This document shows positions 15,791-39,500 of a stretch of 64,000 nucleotides of DNA, one piece after another. The position numbers and the translations under genes are program-made. The notes below the pieces were generated by a model. It did not search any database, had not been told where the DNA came from, and was given only the letters and a program-made list of their open reading frames with translations. The stretch is from Hermodice carunculata (taxonomy: Eukaryota > Annelida > Polychaeta > Eunicida > Amphinomidae), in the NCBI GenBank assembly GCA_964020975.1, contig OZ026618.1, forward strand, positions 36,143,038 to 36,207,037, read 5' to 3'. Position 1 is the stretch's first letter, and every line of letters starts with the position of its first letter.

Positions 15791-16336
15791 GTAGACCAGG
15801 GTCCATTTTGTCTCTGCCCGAGTGTGCCCGAGGTCTTTCAAGATAATATTTGTAGTCAGGACGCTAAAAGTATTATCACCCTTAGCGTGGACTGATGAAC
15901 CACTTAGGAACCCGATCACCAGCACCTGTGCCAATAGCATTATGTGTGCCCTGTGGTCTGTTTGCACGGTAAGCAGAATATGGCAAAAGAAATTTCATCT
16001 CTAATAGCGTGATCAATTAGCCAAAGTGCAGATCAAGTCGAGCTGAGAAAACCACACAGATTGGTCTGTGTGGCACACATTTTAGGCATATATTTGATAC
16101 TAAAACGGGAACCAGTTTGTCGTGCCTGCAGAAGTATGAAAGCTTATGCATGGCATGAAATCTTTTGGGCCGTCGCTGTCAATTAAGAACTGTACTAAGA
16201 AAGCCATAAGTTATTGTTCACGACTCCCATTTGCATTGTGGTGATCAGGCATTTATACACAGGTGTAAAGTGCTTGACAAATATTGAGAATTTTGCAAGG
16301 GAAATGCAAACGCTAACGTGTGAAATCCTATGCAGG

Positions 16337-23999
<7,663 letters not shown>

Positions 24000-25759
24000 A
24001 CTGATAAGATATATATATTTTTATAAGAGCAGTAACTGGTAACAAAACAAGATACCAATATGCATGTTAGTGGACAAAATATGCAATTAGGTAGCGCCTA
24101 ATTTCATCTGATATAAAAATTTGATCGGAGACTAACATGTAAGTCGGACTGTTTTTCATAAAGTTGTCATGATATATGAACAAGTAAAAAATCATGTTTA
24201 TAAATTGACATACGCGTTACTAGTTAAGGGTGCGATATTTCCTCATTTTTGTAAACAAACAAAAAATGCATAGCAAACTTTTATCATAGTTCAAACGCAA
24301 CGAGAATGATCAAGAGAATTATGATGATCATTTGCTTTGCTGAATGAAATTTGCTCTTTTTGCAAGGCCATAATTTATCTTCCCCCAATATATGTTCTGC
24401 TTTATTTCTTACCGATGGTTGACAAAAAGCTTGATGCTACCAAGATATTAGCCAGCATGTCAGCTGGATCTCTCACCAATCGAAGTTTAACGATACCGAC
24501 AGAATCCCAAAAGATATTTTCCTATTAAAGGTATGATAATAAGCATGGGTCTAGGTCCATCATTACAGAGAAATAAATCATCCGGCCAGACTTGCTGACT
24601 CAGCAAATAATTAAAGCCTGATTTCTACTGAACAACATAACCAGAATCCCTAATCATACGATGCGTTACTATTGCATCATCATTTCCTTTATAAGTTTGA
24701 TGAAAGTCCTTATGGACAATATCTGCATTCATGTATACATACTCTGGAGATTAAAAAAAAAATCCGAGCGATCCCACTTCCCTTTACATTGGGCACATAA
24801 TGGAGAGTGTGCGGGCAAGTTAGCATACCAGCAATCTTTCCTGTCTCAGACTCAGAGGTCTGTCGCCAGTGATACCTACGCCCAGGCATGATGTCTTCTG
24901 TGCCTGCAGCGAGCCATTTAAACCGCATGTGCACCTAAATACTGGATGAACATTGTGACCACTTCTTTGTCTTATCCCAAGGCCAACCTTTTCTTACTCT
25001 TCACTGGGCCGAAAACTTGGCTCACGCAACACCACAATAATACATCATATTTGTTACAAAAGTTATACTCCTAGCACCCTATATTAAACCAAAGGGACTG
25101 CTCACTTTTTTTCAAAGGGATATTTTGCAATTCATGCATTCTATTGCAGCTATACCTTGTACTGTAGAAGCACTTACCGACACGTGGTACCAAAGTTACA
25201 TGCCCCATAACTTCGCCAAACACTACACTAACATATATTCCCGTCATTTTTGTTAACTTATATTTTTTTCAGGTTACATTCTAATAAAATTTAAAACAAA
25301 ACTCTTTAACTGATGTGGGGGAAAAGATGAAAGGGACCTCAAGGTACAAATATTCATAAAAAAAGGACAGCGCAACCTCGTTGCCCCCCCCCCCCCCTCC
25401 AAAAAAAAACAGGTTACCCGAAGTGACCTTGTGCTCAATATCAAAGCAATTAGACAACTATTATTGAGAAGAATTTTTGTTTCAATTAAAGATTCATCAA
25501 CAATGTTTCTAAATAACATTGTATCATTATATTCTGTGCAGAATCAAGTTTGAAACACTCATACGCAAATTAGATACTCCTTGCAGCGGTTCTTTTGATA
25601 AGGAGTCGCAATAAAATAAAAATTATTACCGATGAAAGTAGAACAATACACACAGATTACTTGAATCAATTCCATACAACATCACATAGCACATACAGTA
25701 ACATAATTGTAGAAAAACTACACATTACTCGGACAACAATCTGTGACGTCTGGTGGTGT

Positions 25760-25930
25760 CTTTATCTTGCATTTTGTTATGTGTCCGTTAATGTACTGTC
25801 CTGTGGTTTGTGCCATTACCTTTTATATATACTCTGTATTTTACTCCTTTTTTTTTTTTTTTTTTTTTTGCAAGAGGGATTTGTATAGGCTATGCCTGTT
25901 TTCCAATTACCTTAATAAAATATGTTTAAA
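25760..25930 (+). repeat. LINE-like 3' end, copy 1
   Basis: CCTGTTTTCCAATTACCTTA then ATAAAATATGTTTAAA (25895-25930) closely matches 50248-50285. The preceding T/GT-rich 3'-UTR texture is similar. It is probably a 3' terminus of one retroposon family. Confidence 0.4.
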
Positions 25931-28470
25931 CAAATTGCAGAAGAGACATTTAAAAGAGCACCTATGAAAGACGTCTAAATGAGCACCTTTAAATATATAC
26001 AATTAAAAGTAGAAAAGTATATATACCCCCAAACATTGTTTACAACAATCCTGGAATTAGCTTTGCTCCCCACGATATTCCCGACCTTTAATAAACACGA
26101 GCCAACACTGAATCTTACATTTAACGCATGCGTGATTTATTGGGAACGAGCCCGTTGCATGGTGTCATACATTGTAAAAGATAAAAAATGTATAAAACTT
26201 ACCTGCATTGTTGCTTTGTGTTTCGAATGGATCTTCTTACGTGCACCTAAATATATTTACCAATACAATGTGAATTATGTTGTCAATGCAGAAGCACAAA
26301 GTATGTCTATTTACCGAAAAATCCTCTTTAACTGTAGCAATTAATCTATAAATTCTCACTATTTTCTTTTCAACAACAAATAATCTGACAAGATGTGTGC
26401 TGACAAGGTTATAGCCATCAATGGTTCTGCAGTTTTAAGATCTACAATCAAGTGGATCGAATGTATAATGCATTTAGCCAAGTCAGAGCGGAACGTCGCC
26501 AGGCACTGAACGCGTGAGATTAACGTTGTACAAACACTCTTGTAAATACTGTTTGAGAGAATATTCGAGTATAGAAACCGCATTGAAATTGAAAAAAAAC
26601 AACATTCACATGCATGGTCATGGTAGTTTATTGCACCGTCTTTCACGTTGAATCACAAAAGCACGGTCTATTTGATTCTTCTACCCTCAAAAATTGTGTT
26701 ATTGTTGTCTCTTTACTTTTACTTGTTTCATATTGATGCATGTTTTATATCAATGTATGTTAACTGCGTTTTAACATTTGAAATAATGTTAATAAAACTA
26801 TCGAAAGTTTAAATCATGATGGTCCGTCTCAAAACACACATGAAACAGAGATGTCATAATTACATCCTACCTGTATGCTTGTGCTACCCGTGTTAAGCTG
26901 ATGAACACTTTTTGCATTTAAAATCTTGATGACGAACAGTGAACATTCATGGTCATTTTCAAAATCCTTTGAAGAATATATGGCGTTTCCGACACCTTAT
27001 GCATGAAGCGCAAAATTGTTGCAGATGAAAATATTTTAATCGCGAACATTAAGAAATTAGCAAAAATAAATGAAGCCACCCTTATAATTTTTAAGCGGTA
27101 GTCTTTATACAATTTCAAATATTTGTTTGGATAATTGAGAAAGTCATCACTACATGATCGGAATTACCATGTGTACAACTACGATGATGTTAATTATCAT
27201 CACCAATTGATTTGACAGTCTATGTGATAGTTTATACAACGACAAACTATCTTTCAATCGGCGTAGATACGCCAAAAGACTATATCATAAGAGAAAGGCA
27301 GCTGTTAACGTTCTGGAGACTTGATTTGATTTAAACATATTTATTTAAACTGAATTGCTTAGGTAGTTACAGACTACATGTAGCTCACGAAAAATTTGCT
27401 TGACGCTAAGTACTCTGGGTCCATGGGTCAAAGTTGTTGATATCAAATTATTCTTGACGGGATGGCAAAAGGAAATACATGTCGAAATGAGCAGCAAACG
27501 ATATTTTTAAGATCCAACCCCACCTAGTAATTTCATTTGACAGAAATGCTGCCAGCCATTATATGCGCATCATATACTCAGGCATAAAAAACGTCCCACC
27601 ACTGTCGGAAAATGGATTTGCTGAAGTGTAAAGGGAATGGTGGACCTCTGCTGGATGCAAACCATACTTTCTGTTTGGTCTGTTCTTTGTTTTACTTGTG
27701 CACATTGACCACGACTGGTATTATGAAACTCGTATGGCGTTTGAGTTATTACACCGCCGTGGTCTAAGTGGTCTCATAAAAACAAACAGAACTTCAGTTG
27801 TGCATATTTGATTTTTAGCTTAGATACAACAAAGTGAGCCGTGCTTAACAAGGCAAATCCGACAAAGCATGACCCCCCTTTAACTTGAACTAAAAAACCT
27901 TTCTGCAGTGGACTGGATAAAGAGCAACGACTTTGCTATCTCCACTGAAGCAATGCAGTTTATATTCGGGCAATTATCAAAACGACAATAATAATTGTTG
28001 GCGTAAACAGAAATTACAATAGTAGGAAATATTTGATGTACACTTATCTTGTCACCTGGTTTGTTTTATGTCCGTCTAACAAACCTGTTAAATAAAAACT
28101 CAAAGGGGCCGCACACACACACGAACAAATGAAAAGCTAGAGTCTCATTCCCGAGTCGTTTTAAGGTTAGCTGACCACATGTGGCAATATGCACCTCTAA
28201 GTATCGGCCAATGCTCAAGAAAGCAAGTTCCTCGCTATTGTTTCAACATTCACCAACCTCACAAAGCAATATAATTCTCTTCAATTTTAAGCTGGTATTT
28301 TCCAAGGTAAACACCCCTCGCAATATTAATATTTCGGGTATATACGGCAGCCATATGATATGAGTGTTGACACCCTATGTTGCCTAAGTTTTTATTAATT
28401 TTACGTTTGTAAGTTTAGTAGAAACATAGCACCAAAAACATTTTGTCCGTAATGGATTAACAACTCTCGT

Positions 28471-28611
<141 letters not shown>

Positions 28612-28650
28612 TTCAACGTCAATTAAAAGCTCATATCACAAAACACTTAC

Positions 28651-28800
28651 CTTCCTTGGTTCTTTTGTACGTGAAAAGCCGATGTCCAATATAGATGAAC
28701 GGGGAGAGAGAAGGGCCGCGAGTGGCTCACGAAGAGTTATATCAACAAAGTCTAAGCTGCATGTATTTTGGCCTACACCTGAACCACAAATTTAACCCTC
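28651..28800 (-). other. Candidate 5' non-coding exon of EF-hand gene
   Basis: The minus strand shows AACCAAGGAAG followed by GTAAGTGTTTTG, a near-perfect donor, at 28651/28650. The preceding stretch is GC-richer than its surroundings, has a stop in the frame leading to the EF-hand ATG, and does not extend an obvious protein. Joining it to 24000 gives no new start codon. The 5' limit is unknown. The link to the EF-hand gene is inference. Confidence 0.3.
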
Positions 28801-30430
<1,630 letters not shown>

Positions 30431-30439
30431 GAATTGCAT

Positions 30440-31000
30440 TGGTCTTATTGATCAAGAAATAGAAATAGTAAGACAGATGCGTTAAAAGAGTGTGGCATAG
30501 TCTGGCACCGTAGATTAGTTCATAAACTGAGTAAATTTGAAGCGTGCGAGCTTTTATCATAGTGGATTAAATCATATCTTAGTCATAGAGAGGCGAGGGT
30601 AGTATCTGAGGATTGTGTTTTCAGCTGGGTGTCAGTATATATTCTGAAGCGCGTCAAGGTTGCGTGCTAGGATCTTTGCTTTTGCTAGTTTTCAAAGCGA
30701 CTAATCTAACCCATAAGGCACATTTACTGGTTGACACATTTCTTACTATAACAATTAATACACCTTGGAATCATTTATGACCTTATATAAAGATGAGTCT
30801 GGTGTTAAAAAGTAATGAAGGGAATAAGAGATGGGTTTTGACGCCGGCAAAACGAAGAAAACTGTCTTTCAGATGAAAAGGAATCAGGTAATTACAAACA
30901 ACTAATCTCTGTACATGAACTTTTGAAAAATGTCCAACACTGTAAACACCTTTGTATCGTCTAAAATTATAAAACCCAACAAGAAATGGAGGTTGATCCA
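30440..31000 (+). mobile_element. LINE reverse-transcriptase fragment (Jockey/CR1 type)
   Basis: From 30500 one frame reads VWHRRLVHKLSKFEACELL, stop, WIKSYLSHREARVVSED. A neighbouring frame then gives SEARQGCVLGSLLLLVF, and 30833-30890 gives GFDAGKTKKTVFQMKRN. These match the standard RT blocks FDRVWHxxLLxKL, WIxSYLxxR, GVPQGSVLGPLLFLxF and FNxxKTxxLxFxRK. The catalytic YADD block is not recognisable. With an in-frame stop and at least one frameshift, this is an old dead copy. Confidence 0.7.
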
Positions 31001-33093
31001 ATGTAATGTGATATTGGTCAAACATTGGGCCAACCTTAATGGTCAACCGGGAACAAAACTCACAAACAAGAAGGCTGTGCTCTGCTGACAAAAGTAATGT
31101 ATCCCACTGATCATCATTCCAAACAACAACAATTGATTCACCGCATGAGCTACAAAAGCCTCGGAAGGAGACATCTGACAGAAAAACAAAAACAAAACAA
31201 AAAAAACAACAAAAACAAACAAACAACCCCCCCCAAAAAAAAAACAAAAAAAAAAAAAACAAAAAAAACGGAAAAACAAAGAAAAAAAACAACAAAAAGA
31301 CAAAAATTACAGAAAAGAACGAAACAACAACAACAACAACAACAAGAACAACAACAGTTCTTAGATAATATTTTATGTTTCAAACGATGATTATTTAAAG
31401 CTTTTAATCAACGCTGTCTTAAGAAAAAAAAAGTGATAAGCAAAAGAATTCATTCTAAGAAATCGGCGTTGAACAATTTGAGGCTCTTTTGCCCACATTG
31501 TTGGCCGTAATAACAATGTTGCTCTCCAACCTCAGCCAGTTTTGGTTGAAATTCCTCTAAGGCCTGTCAATCGACAAAGATGATGGATAGATTCCAACAT
31601 ACAAAAATATTTATTGGCTTATAAAGCAGTTATTTACCAGAGTCATATCAAAGGCATGCATAACCAAAAATTGTCCTTGTTTTTTTGCACACGCGAAGTC
31701 GACAGCTTCAAAGGGGACCCGAAGGCGCTATCACCTTGATCCTAGCAACATTGCTGGCAGGTGGCGCTGTTTGAACAAAATTGTTTTGCAGTTTCGCAGC
31801 TTACTTTACGAAGAAGAGTGCTCAACGGATAAGAGTTGAAGGCTCATTTCTCCTCATCTTGGGTCAACCAACAGCATATGTTCATTAATTGCATGGACGG
31901 GGTTTTTGAAAAGAAAAAAAAAATCAGGGAAGAAAACAGAAAATGAAGCAAGTGGATAGCAATGTGCACGAATGAAATTAAAAAAAGAGAGGGTGGACGA
32001 CCAAGCATACAGTACGGGGGGGGGGGGGGGAGGACGCTAGAGTTTGATGTTTTCTTTAGTACCACTTATATAAAAACCAGCCGGAACTTTCCGAACTGTA
32101 TCCACTATCAAGGCAACCTTCTGCACTAAGCGTCGTCTTTGACGCAGTGGGGCGCTTGGCACTTAGCCTATTGCTGACCAAGATTCACTGCCTAAGGGCG
32201 ACTTCACTATCTTATACAAACCCCGTATTCTGTGGCCTACAACTTGTTACTTTTTGTCATTGTATTTATATTTTCAGGTAATGCTCCCTCTGGAAAAGTC
32301 CCATTATACATTGTACATTACATTCATTCGACAAATAAATCTTCCCTTAACACTAATCACACATAGGCTATATTTTGGATGCTACCTCTTCAAAATATCG
32401 AATCGACTTGGCTGCCAATCTGAAAATTTAGAATTCTTCACCCAATGCTAATTCTTTATAAATCAGCATTGGGACGTTCTTGCCAAGTTGGGGTGGGAAG
32501 AGGACTATAACATATGACACCAAAAGTATATATTTTGCAAATATTTCAGAGCATCAATGATGATATTATATTTGCTGTTGCCGCGATTCACTTTGATATT
32601 CAAATCAATTGTATTTTTGTGAGACTGTCCCGCAATAATTGCGCAATGTTCAAAATGGCGCTCACCACCACATAGCGTCGTGCCGCATTTGGATTTGTTC
32701 CTAACGCTGATAACTGCTTCAGACCCAACCGAGTTGGCAGATTAAAGTTAGGATAGTAAGTCATCTTTTTAAAAGAACGTTCATGACCGTTTCCCCTGGT
32801 AACTTGAAGAACTGACACCTGGAATCTAGCGATACTAGAAACGGACACCGCACCAGCGTGGCTATATGCAACACTGCCAGCAGCTAGGTTTTTCCCCGGC
32901 TCAAGTTAACCGTCCAGACAATTTGAAATAAAATGCGGTGTTTGGGTTCACTTTACTGCAATATAATGGCACGTTGGCCAGCTTTTCTGCTAGCTTGCAA
33001 CTTGGTCACGGTTGATTAGAACGACCCCTGTTTTTACGGGTGGTCGTTTGTGGAGCGATTTTACTGGTCGTTGGTCGCGTGTTGCAGCTGGCA
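31001..33093. other. Intergenic, nothing coding seen
   Basis: It contains an A-rich CAAAA tract with (CAA)n (31183-31352) and poly-G near 32018-32031. TATATAAAA at about 32067 resembles a TATA box, but no transcript can be built next to it. Confidence 0.4.
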
Positions 33094-33256
33094 TAGGGCT
33101 GTCCAACTGAAGCATTGTAGCAAACTTTTGCATCACAGCTCTTGAAAAATGCGATAGAATTGATCCAAAATACGTGCTTCTCATGTGAGGAAAGTGAGAA
33201 AATGCTCCAGGGAATCTAAATTTCCTGCTGCAGAGACTTTCAGTTGGACAGCACTG
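33094..33256. mobile_element. Small TIR element (MITE), copy 1
   Basis: The ends AGGGCTGTCCAACTGA and TCAGTTGGACAGCACTG are inverted repeats enclosing about 130 non-coding bases. The element shares ends and internal text (GCATTGTAGCAAA) with 39023-39182. Terminal CAGGG/CACTG-like bases recall hAT-type MITEs. Confidence 0.65.
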
Positions 33257-33899
<643 letters not shown>

Positions 33900-34439
33900 T
33901 TCAGTAATAAAGCTAGGGACATTTAGGCCTTGTGATTATCTTAATGTATTTTTTGCTCTTGTTTTTGTAGAGAAAATACACAAGTTACTAATTGCAGGAT
34001 AATTTATCTGTTAATTTTCCCAGAATTAATAAACATATCTTTGCCAAACTTCCCTAAAGTGTCACATGTATGAATACAAAATTGTCTCATCTTAATTGAT
34101 CACATGGCGATGGTCTTTTTAAAATTTTTTTTTCTTTACTAATTTTGGCTGATTTCCAAAAGATTTTTGAAAAAAAATGAGGAAAAATAGCCAAATCGGT
34201 ACAATAATGCCTAAAATGTAGTGATTTCGTCAAGCACGTCAAGGCAAGATTTTTCACTTGAAACTCCCCAGAATGCACCATTTTGCATACTCAAATTCTA
34301 AATTTTTAGGGGAATGGGGGAATGTTCCTACCCCATCCCAGCATGCCGTCGGGCGCTTGCTTTGGCCCTTTGGGCCACATATGTCTCATGTGCGCCACTG
34401 AAAAAAAAAAACTTTTTGAACCACTTGGGTCTCTGAGTT
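33900..34439. repeat. Probable dispersed non-coding repeat
   Basis: The text around 34255-34420 (CTCCCCAGAATGCACCATTTT, then G-rich and CCCATCCC blocks, and GCTTTGGCCCTTTGGGCC) resembles the UTR of a dispersed repeat and abuts the L1-like fragment. It is probably that element's 3' region. Confidence 0.3.
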
Positions 34440-35280
34440 TCTAGCACTGTCCTGGGTCCATCAGTATCTATTAAGCAAGGACAGCTTAAAAGTACATGTA
34501 CCTTTTTTTTTGTTCCATTAATTTTAGAGTGTGGCCTTCTAAGTAGGGTCAGGTTATGTTATTTTCAACTATGCAGTTCCTTTCTTCTTTTAATTTGCCA
34601 TATGCAATATCATTTCTCAAAACATTTTCATGATCCAGTAAATCTGCAATATAAATAATGTTAGTGTCAATCCATCTTCTGAATTTTAGACTCTTTTATT
34701 ATGCAATGCCAATTTGTTACCCCAAATGACCTGTTATCTAATTCGCATGTATGTAGATGGCAGGTTAGTATCTATTTCCTCACTTGAAAACCAGGCATCT
34801 GGAGACTGCCAATATAATATTAGCAGTTTGTATTTCTGTTTCACCTCTTTGTTGATTGCATGTTAAACTTAAACACAATCAGGTTCTTTCCAACCTATTC
34901 AAAATAATGAAAAGGTAACATTTTGCAAGGGGAAAAACTGTCGAAGAGTAACCTTTGTATCCATTTGACTTGCAATGGCTGGAAAAGACTTTGAACATCA
35001 ACCATTTTTAGGCTTCCTCTTTCAAAATCTCTTATTAATGTGTTCAATTTAACTATCTCGATTACTTCCCCACCGAAACTTAAAAATACACTTGTTTAAA
35101 AAAATCCATAGCCCTTCTAGGGAAGTTAGACTTTGAGTTGGATGCTATTCTCTCTATCCCTTCCGTATCTTTCTCTGAAAATAACAGGTTAACTGCTGGG
35201 TAGGTTGATTCTGATAACAATATATCTTGCTTTGTATCTTTGCCTTTGGCGTTTTGTATTTTGTGAAAATAAGCTGTAAG
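34440..35280 (-). mobile_element. L1/Tx1-like LINE fragment
   Basis: Minus-strand frames read KYKTPKAKIQSKIYCYQNQ (near 35250), then FERGSLKMVDVQSLFQ followed by PLQVKWIQRLLFDSFSPCK (near 35020-34910) and INKEVKQKYKLLILYWQSP. These correspond to the L1-clade block GGLxxxDxxxKxxALKxxWIxRLL that follows the reverse transcriptase. The pieces shift frame repeatedly, so the copy is dead. Its 5' side is cut by the (GA)n tract at 35289. Confidence 0.6.
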
Positions 35281-35285
35281 ATTGC

Positions 35286-37289
<2,004 letters not shown>

Positions 37290-37800
37290 AGCATTATGCA
37301 AATTAGGGGCATTTGAAATTTTCAATTGGAATAACTTCAAAAGTATAATAGATAGAGATATTATTCCAACCTCTTCTACAGTGTTATTGACCGTTATGCA
37401 TCTAATGAATTTAAAACAAAAGTTGTAGCAATTAAAGTGTGCTAATTAGCAGCATTTAAAATTTTAAATATTGGATATCTTCAAAACTTTTATAGACAGA
37501 GATGTTTTTTCAACTGCTACTACGGGTTATTGATCATTGCGCGTGTAATGAATCAAAAAAAAGTTGTAGCAATTTCAATTATGCTAAGTAACACCGTTTG
37601 AAATTTTAAATGTTAAATAACTTAAAAGCTGTAATAGATAGAGAAGCAATTCCAACTTCTAGTCCTATGTTATGGACTTGTACGCATCTGATGAATTGGT
37701 AGCGAAAGCTGCACAAATATCAATTATGCAAATTAAGGGCATTTGAAATTTTAAATTTTGAATATCTCCAAAAGCATGCACACAAGATAGATTTGTTCAG
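37290..37800. repeat. Tandem array, about 144-bp unit, 3.5 copies
   Basis: The phrase GCATTTGAAATTTT (with variants) recurs at about 37308, 37450, 37590 and 37738. The repeated unit also carries ATAGATAGAGA, TTATTGA and GTTGTAGCAAT. Spacing is 140-147. Copies have diverged considerably, so the array is old. Confidence 0.8.
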
Positions 37801-39022
37801 CTTTCTGACAGGTGGTGACACTCGATGGGAAAAAGTAAAAATGCAATATGAAGGTTGACTCTGCCATCAAAGATATAATAGTTTGACCCCACCATTAACT
37901 TCCATTTATGTCTTCTATGACTGTGTAGCTGATTGATCCAGTTAAATAAAGTGAAATGAAGCAAATTCAGTTTCTGGGTGTATGTATACATGCATTGGAT
38001 CTAAATTGGAGCTGAGACTGGGAATTCATTGTTTCAGATTGGGGCAAGAATAGTTGCCTAGCAGGAGACTGGGCATGTTGGTGAAAGTTGAACTAGGGAG
38101 TAGGGGTGGAAGATGCAGTGTGGCTTTGAGTAATGTGCTGTCCACCTCAGCTGTGACAGAGTTGTATTTTTAGATGTTGCAAACTAGATGCGTAACGGTT
38201 GCATAACTTCTGTATGTACGATTGCAGGTTGTGCCTGCAACACATACACTAAATAGGCATGTACACAAGATTGGCTAGACTGTGTAAGACATAAATCCGG
38301 CATTACAGAGAGGTTTATGTAGTTAAATTGAGCTTAACTTGAATTAGGGTACTTTGAGGCAATTTGACAAAGTAATTGTACCCTTTCGTAACGTTGTACG
38401 GATCATACACTTAATCCTGAAGTGCAATTGTACAGATTCGTAATATTGTCGTACAGATCATACATTGTTGTACTTGAACTATCCGTTGTACATTGCCGTA
38501 CCGATAATACGCTGTAGCACTGAAATACCAACTGTACATTGTCATACTGTTTCTTCGGATTTAGGCAATGAAAAGGGTATCCAACTATAAAATTGGGGCA
38601 GTGACAAAAGAGGCATGGCTTAAATAGGAGATACCGCTTGTTATTTGGATATATTCGGAAACCCTGTCAAATCACTCCCGCTGCGCGGTCGGGATTTATA
38701 ATGCAGGCTTTCAGAATATATCCCGATAACGCGTTGCATCTCCCATTCAGAATTACCAGCAGTACACCTGCAACGTAACAGTTGCTGGCTTGCCGTTGCT
38801 ACGGCATTGAGTTGTGGAAAGTAGCCGACTGCTATCCCAAACTTTGATCGATCATTTAGCATACGTTAGTCAACAGACATGCACATGCCCGAGCCAGCTA
38901 AGACATGGTCATGTTCTTGTTCCTTCTTATCACATGTTTTTTTTTTTTTTTTTTTCTTATTAGGAATCCGTGTTTCGTGACAAGAAAGGTTAAGGCCCAA
39001 ACTTAATGAAAAAGTAATTTTG
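37801..39022. other. Intergenic, nothing coding seen
   Basis: 38380-38550 contains repeated GTACAGAT and CATTGTACTGTAC-like words in a loose pattern. Poly-T lies at 38937-38955. Confidence 0.35.
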
Positions 39023-39182
39023 CAGGGTTGTCCAACAGGAGCATTGTAGCAAAATTTGGCTACAGTGCCCTTCAAAATTGCTACAAATTTTCTCAAAAAT
39101 AAGTGTTATTTATGTAAAGAAGTGGAAAAATGCTACAAGTAAAGAAAATTTTGCTACACGGATTTTCAGCTGGACAGCACTG
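39023..39182. mobile_element. Small TIR element (MITE), copy 2
   Basis: CAGGGTTGTCCAACAGGAGC at the left and the inverted CAGCTGGACAGCACTG at the right. TTTTG precedes and follows the element, a possible 5-bp target duplication. The interior is palindromic (TTGCTACA/TGTAGCAA). Related to 33094-33256. Confidence 0.65.
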
Positions 39183-39317
39183 TTTTGTGTCGGGTCATGA
39201 ATTTTCCGTTTTTGCTCAAATCCCTCCACCATTGTAAGGGATACCCAATCATACTAGGAAGACTATTGCCCTCAGGCATTTCCTTAGGGGTCGAACAGAT
39301 CATCCAGGCAGCAGTGG

Positions 39318-39500
39318 CCAGGAATGAAAGATCCAGCAACCATCGAAGAGGCAAGGGCAGGTTATGAAACATAAGAGAGCTTAAAGGAAGACACCTCCAG
39401 GGGCTCAGGGTACCGGCCAGGAAAGGGCGCTGCACAGCCTCTAGAAACAGGTAGAGATAATATTACTGTCATAGCAGAGGACCTTCTGCAAGAATTTTGA
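39318..39500 (+). other. Possible decayed coding fragment
   Basis: One frame reads PGMKDPATIEEARAGYET, stop, ESLKEDTSRGSGYRPGKGAA and QPLETGRDNITVIAEDLLQ with protein-like composition, unlike the surrounding AT-rich DNA. The GC content is locally raised. I cannot name a family. It could be an old exon or part of a mobile element. Confidence 0.2.

Larger units (their letters stand above)
10467..16336. other. Intergenic; MITE-like element and microsatellites
   Basis: I see no gene between the two-TM gene and the EF-hand gene. It holds the TIR element at 10765-11190, a poly-A run near 11430, ATT/ATC repeats (12817-13005), (GT)n tracts (13523-13558, 14894-14958), and a possible tRNA-derived repeat near 15705. 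A TTTATT at 15549-15554 (AATAAA on the minus strand) is the nearest poly(A) signal I find for the EF-hand gene. Confidence 0.45.

Noticed and set aside
32060-32130. TATATAAAA box as a plus-strand promoter
   Set aside because: The window is AT-rich, and no downstream exon, initiator or transcript structure could be tied to it.
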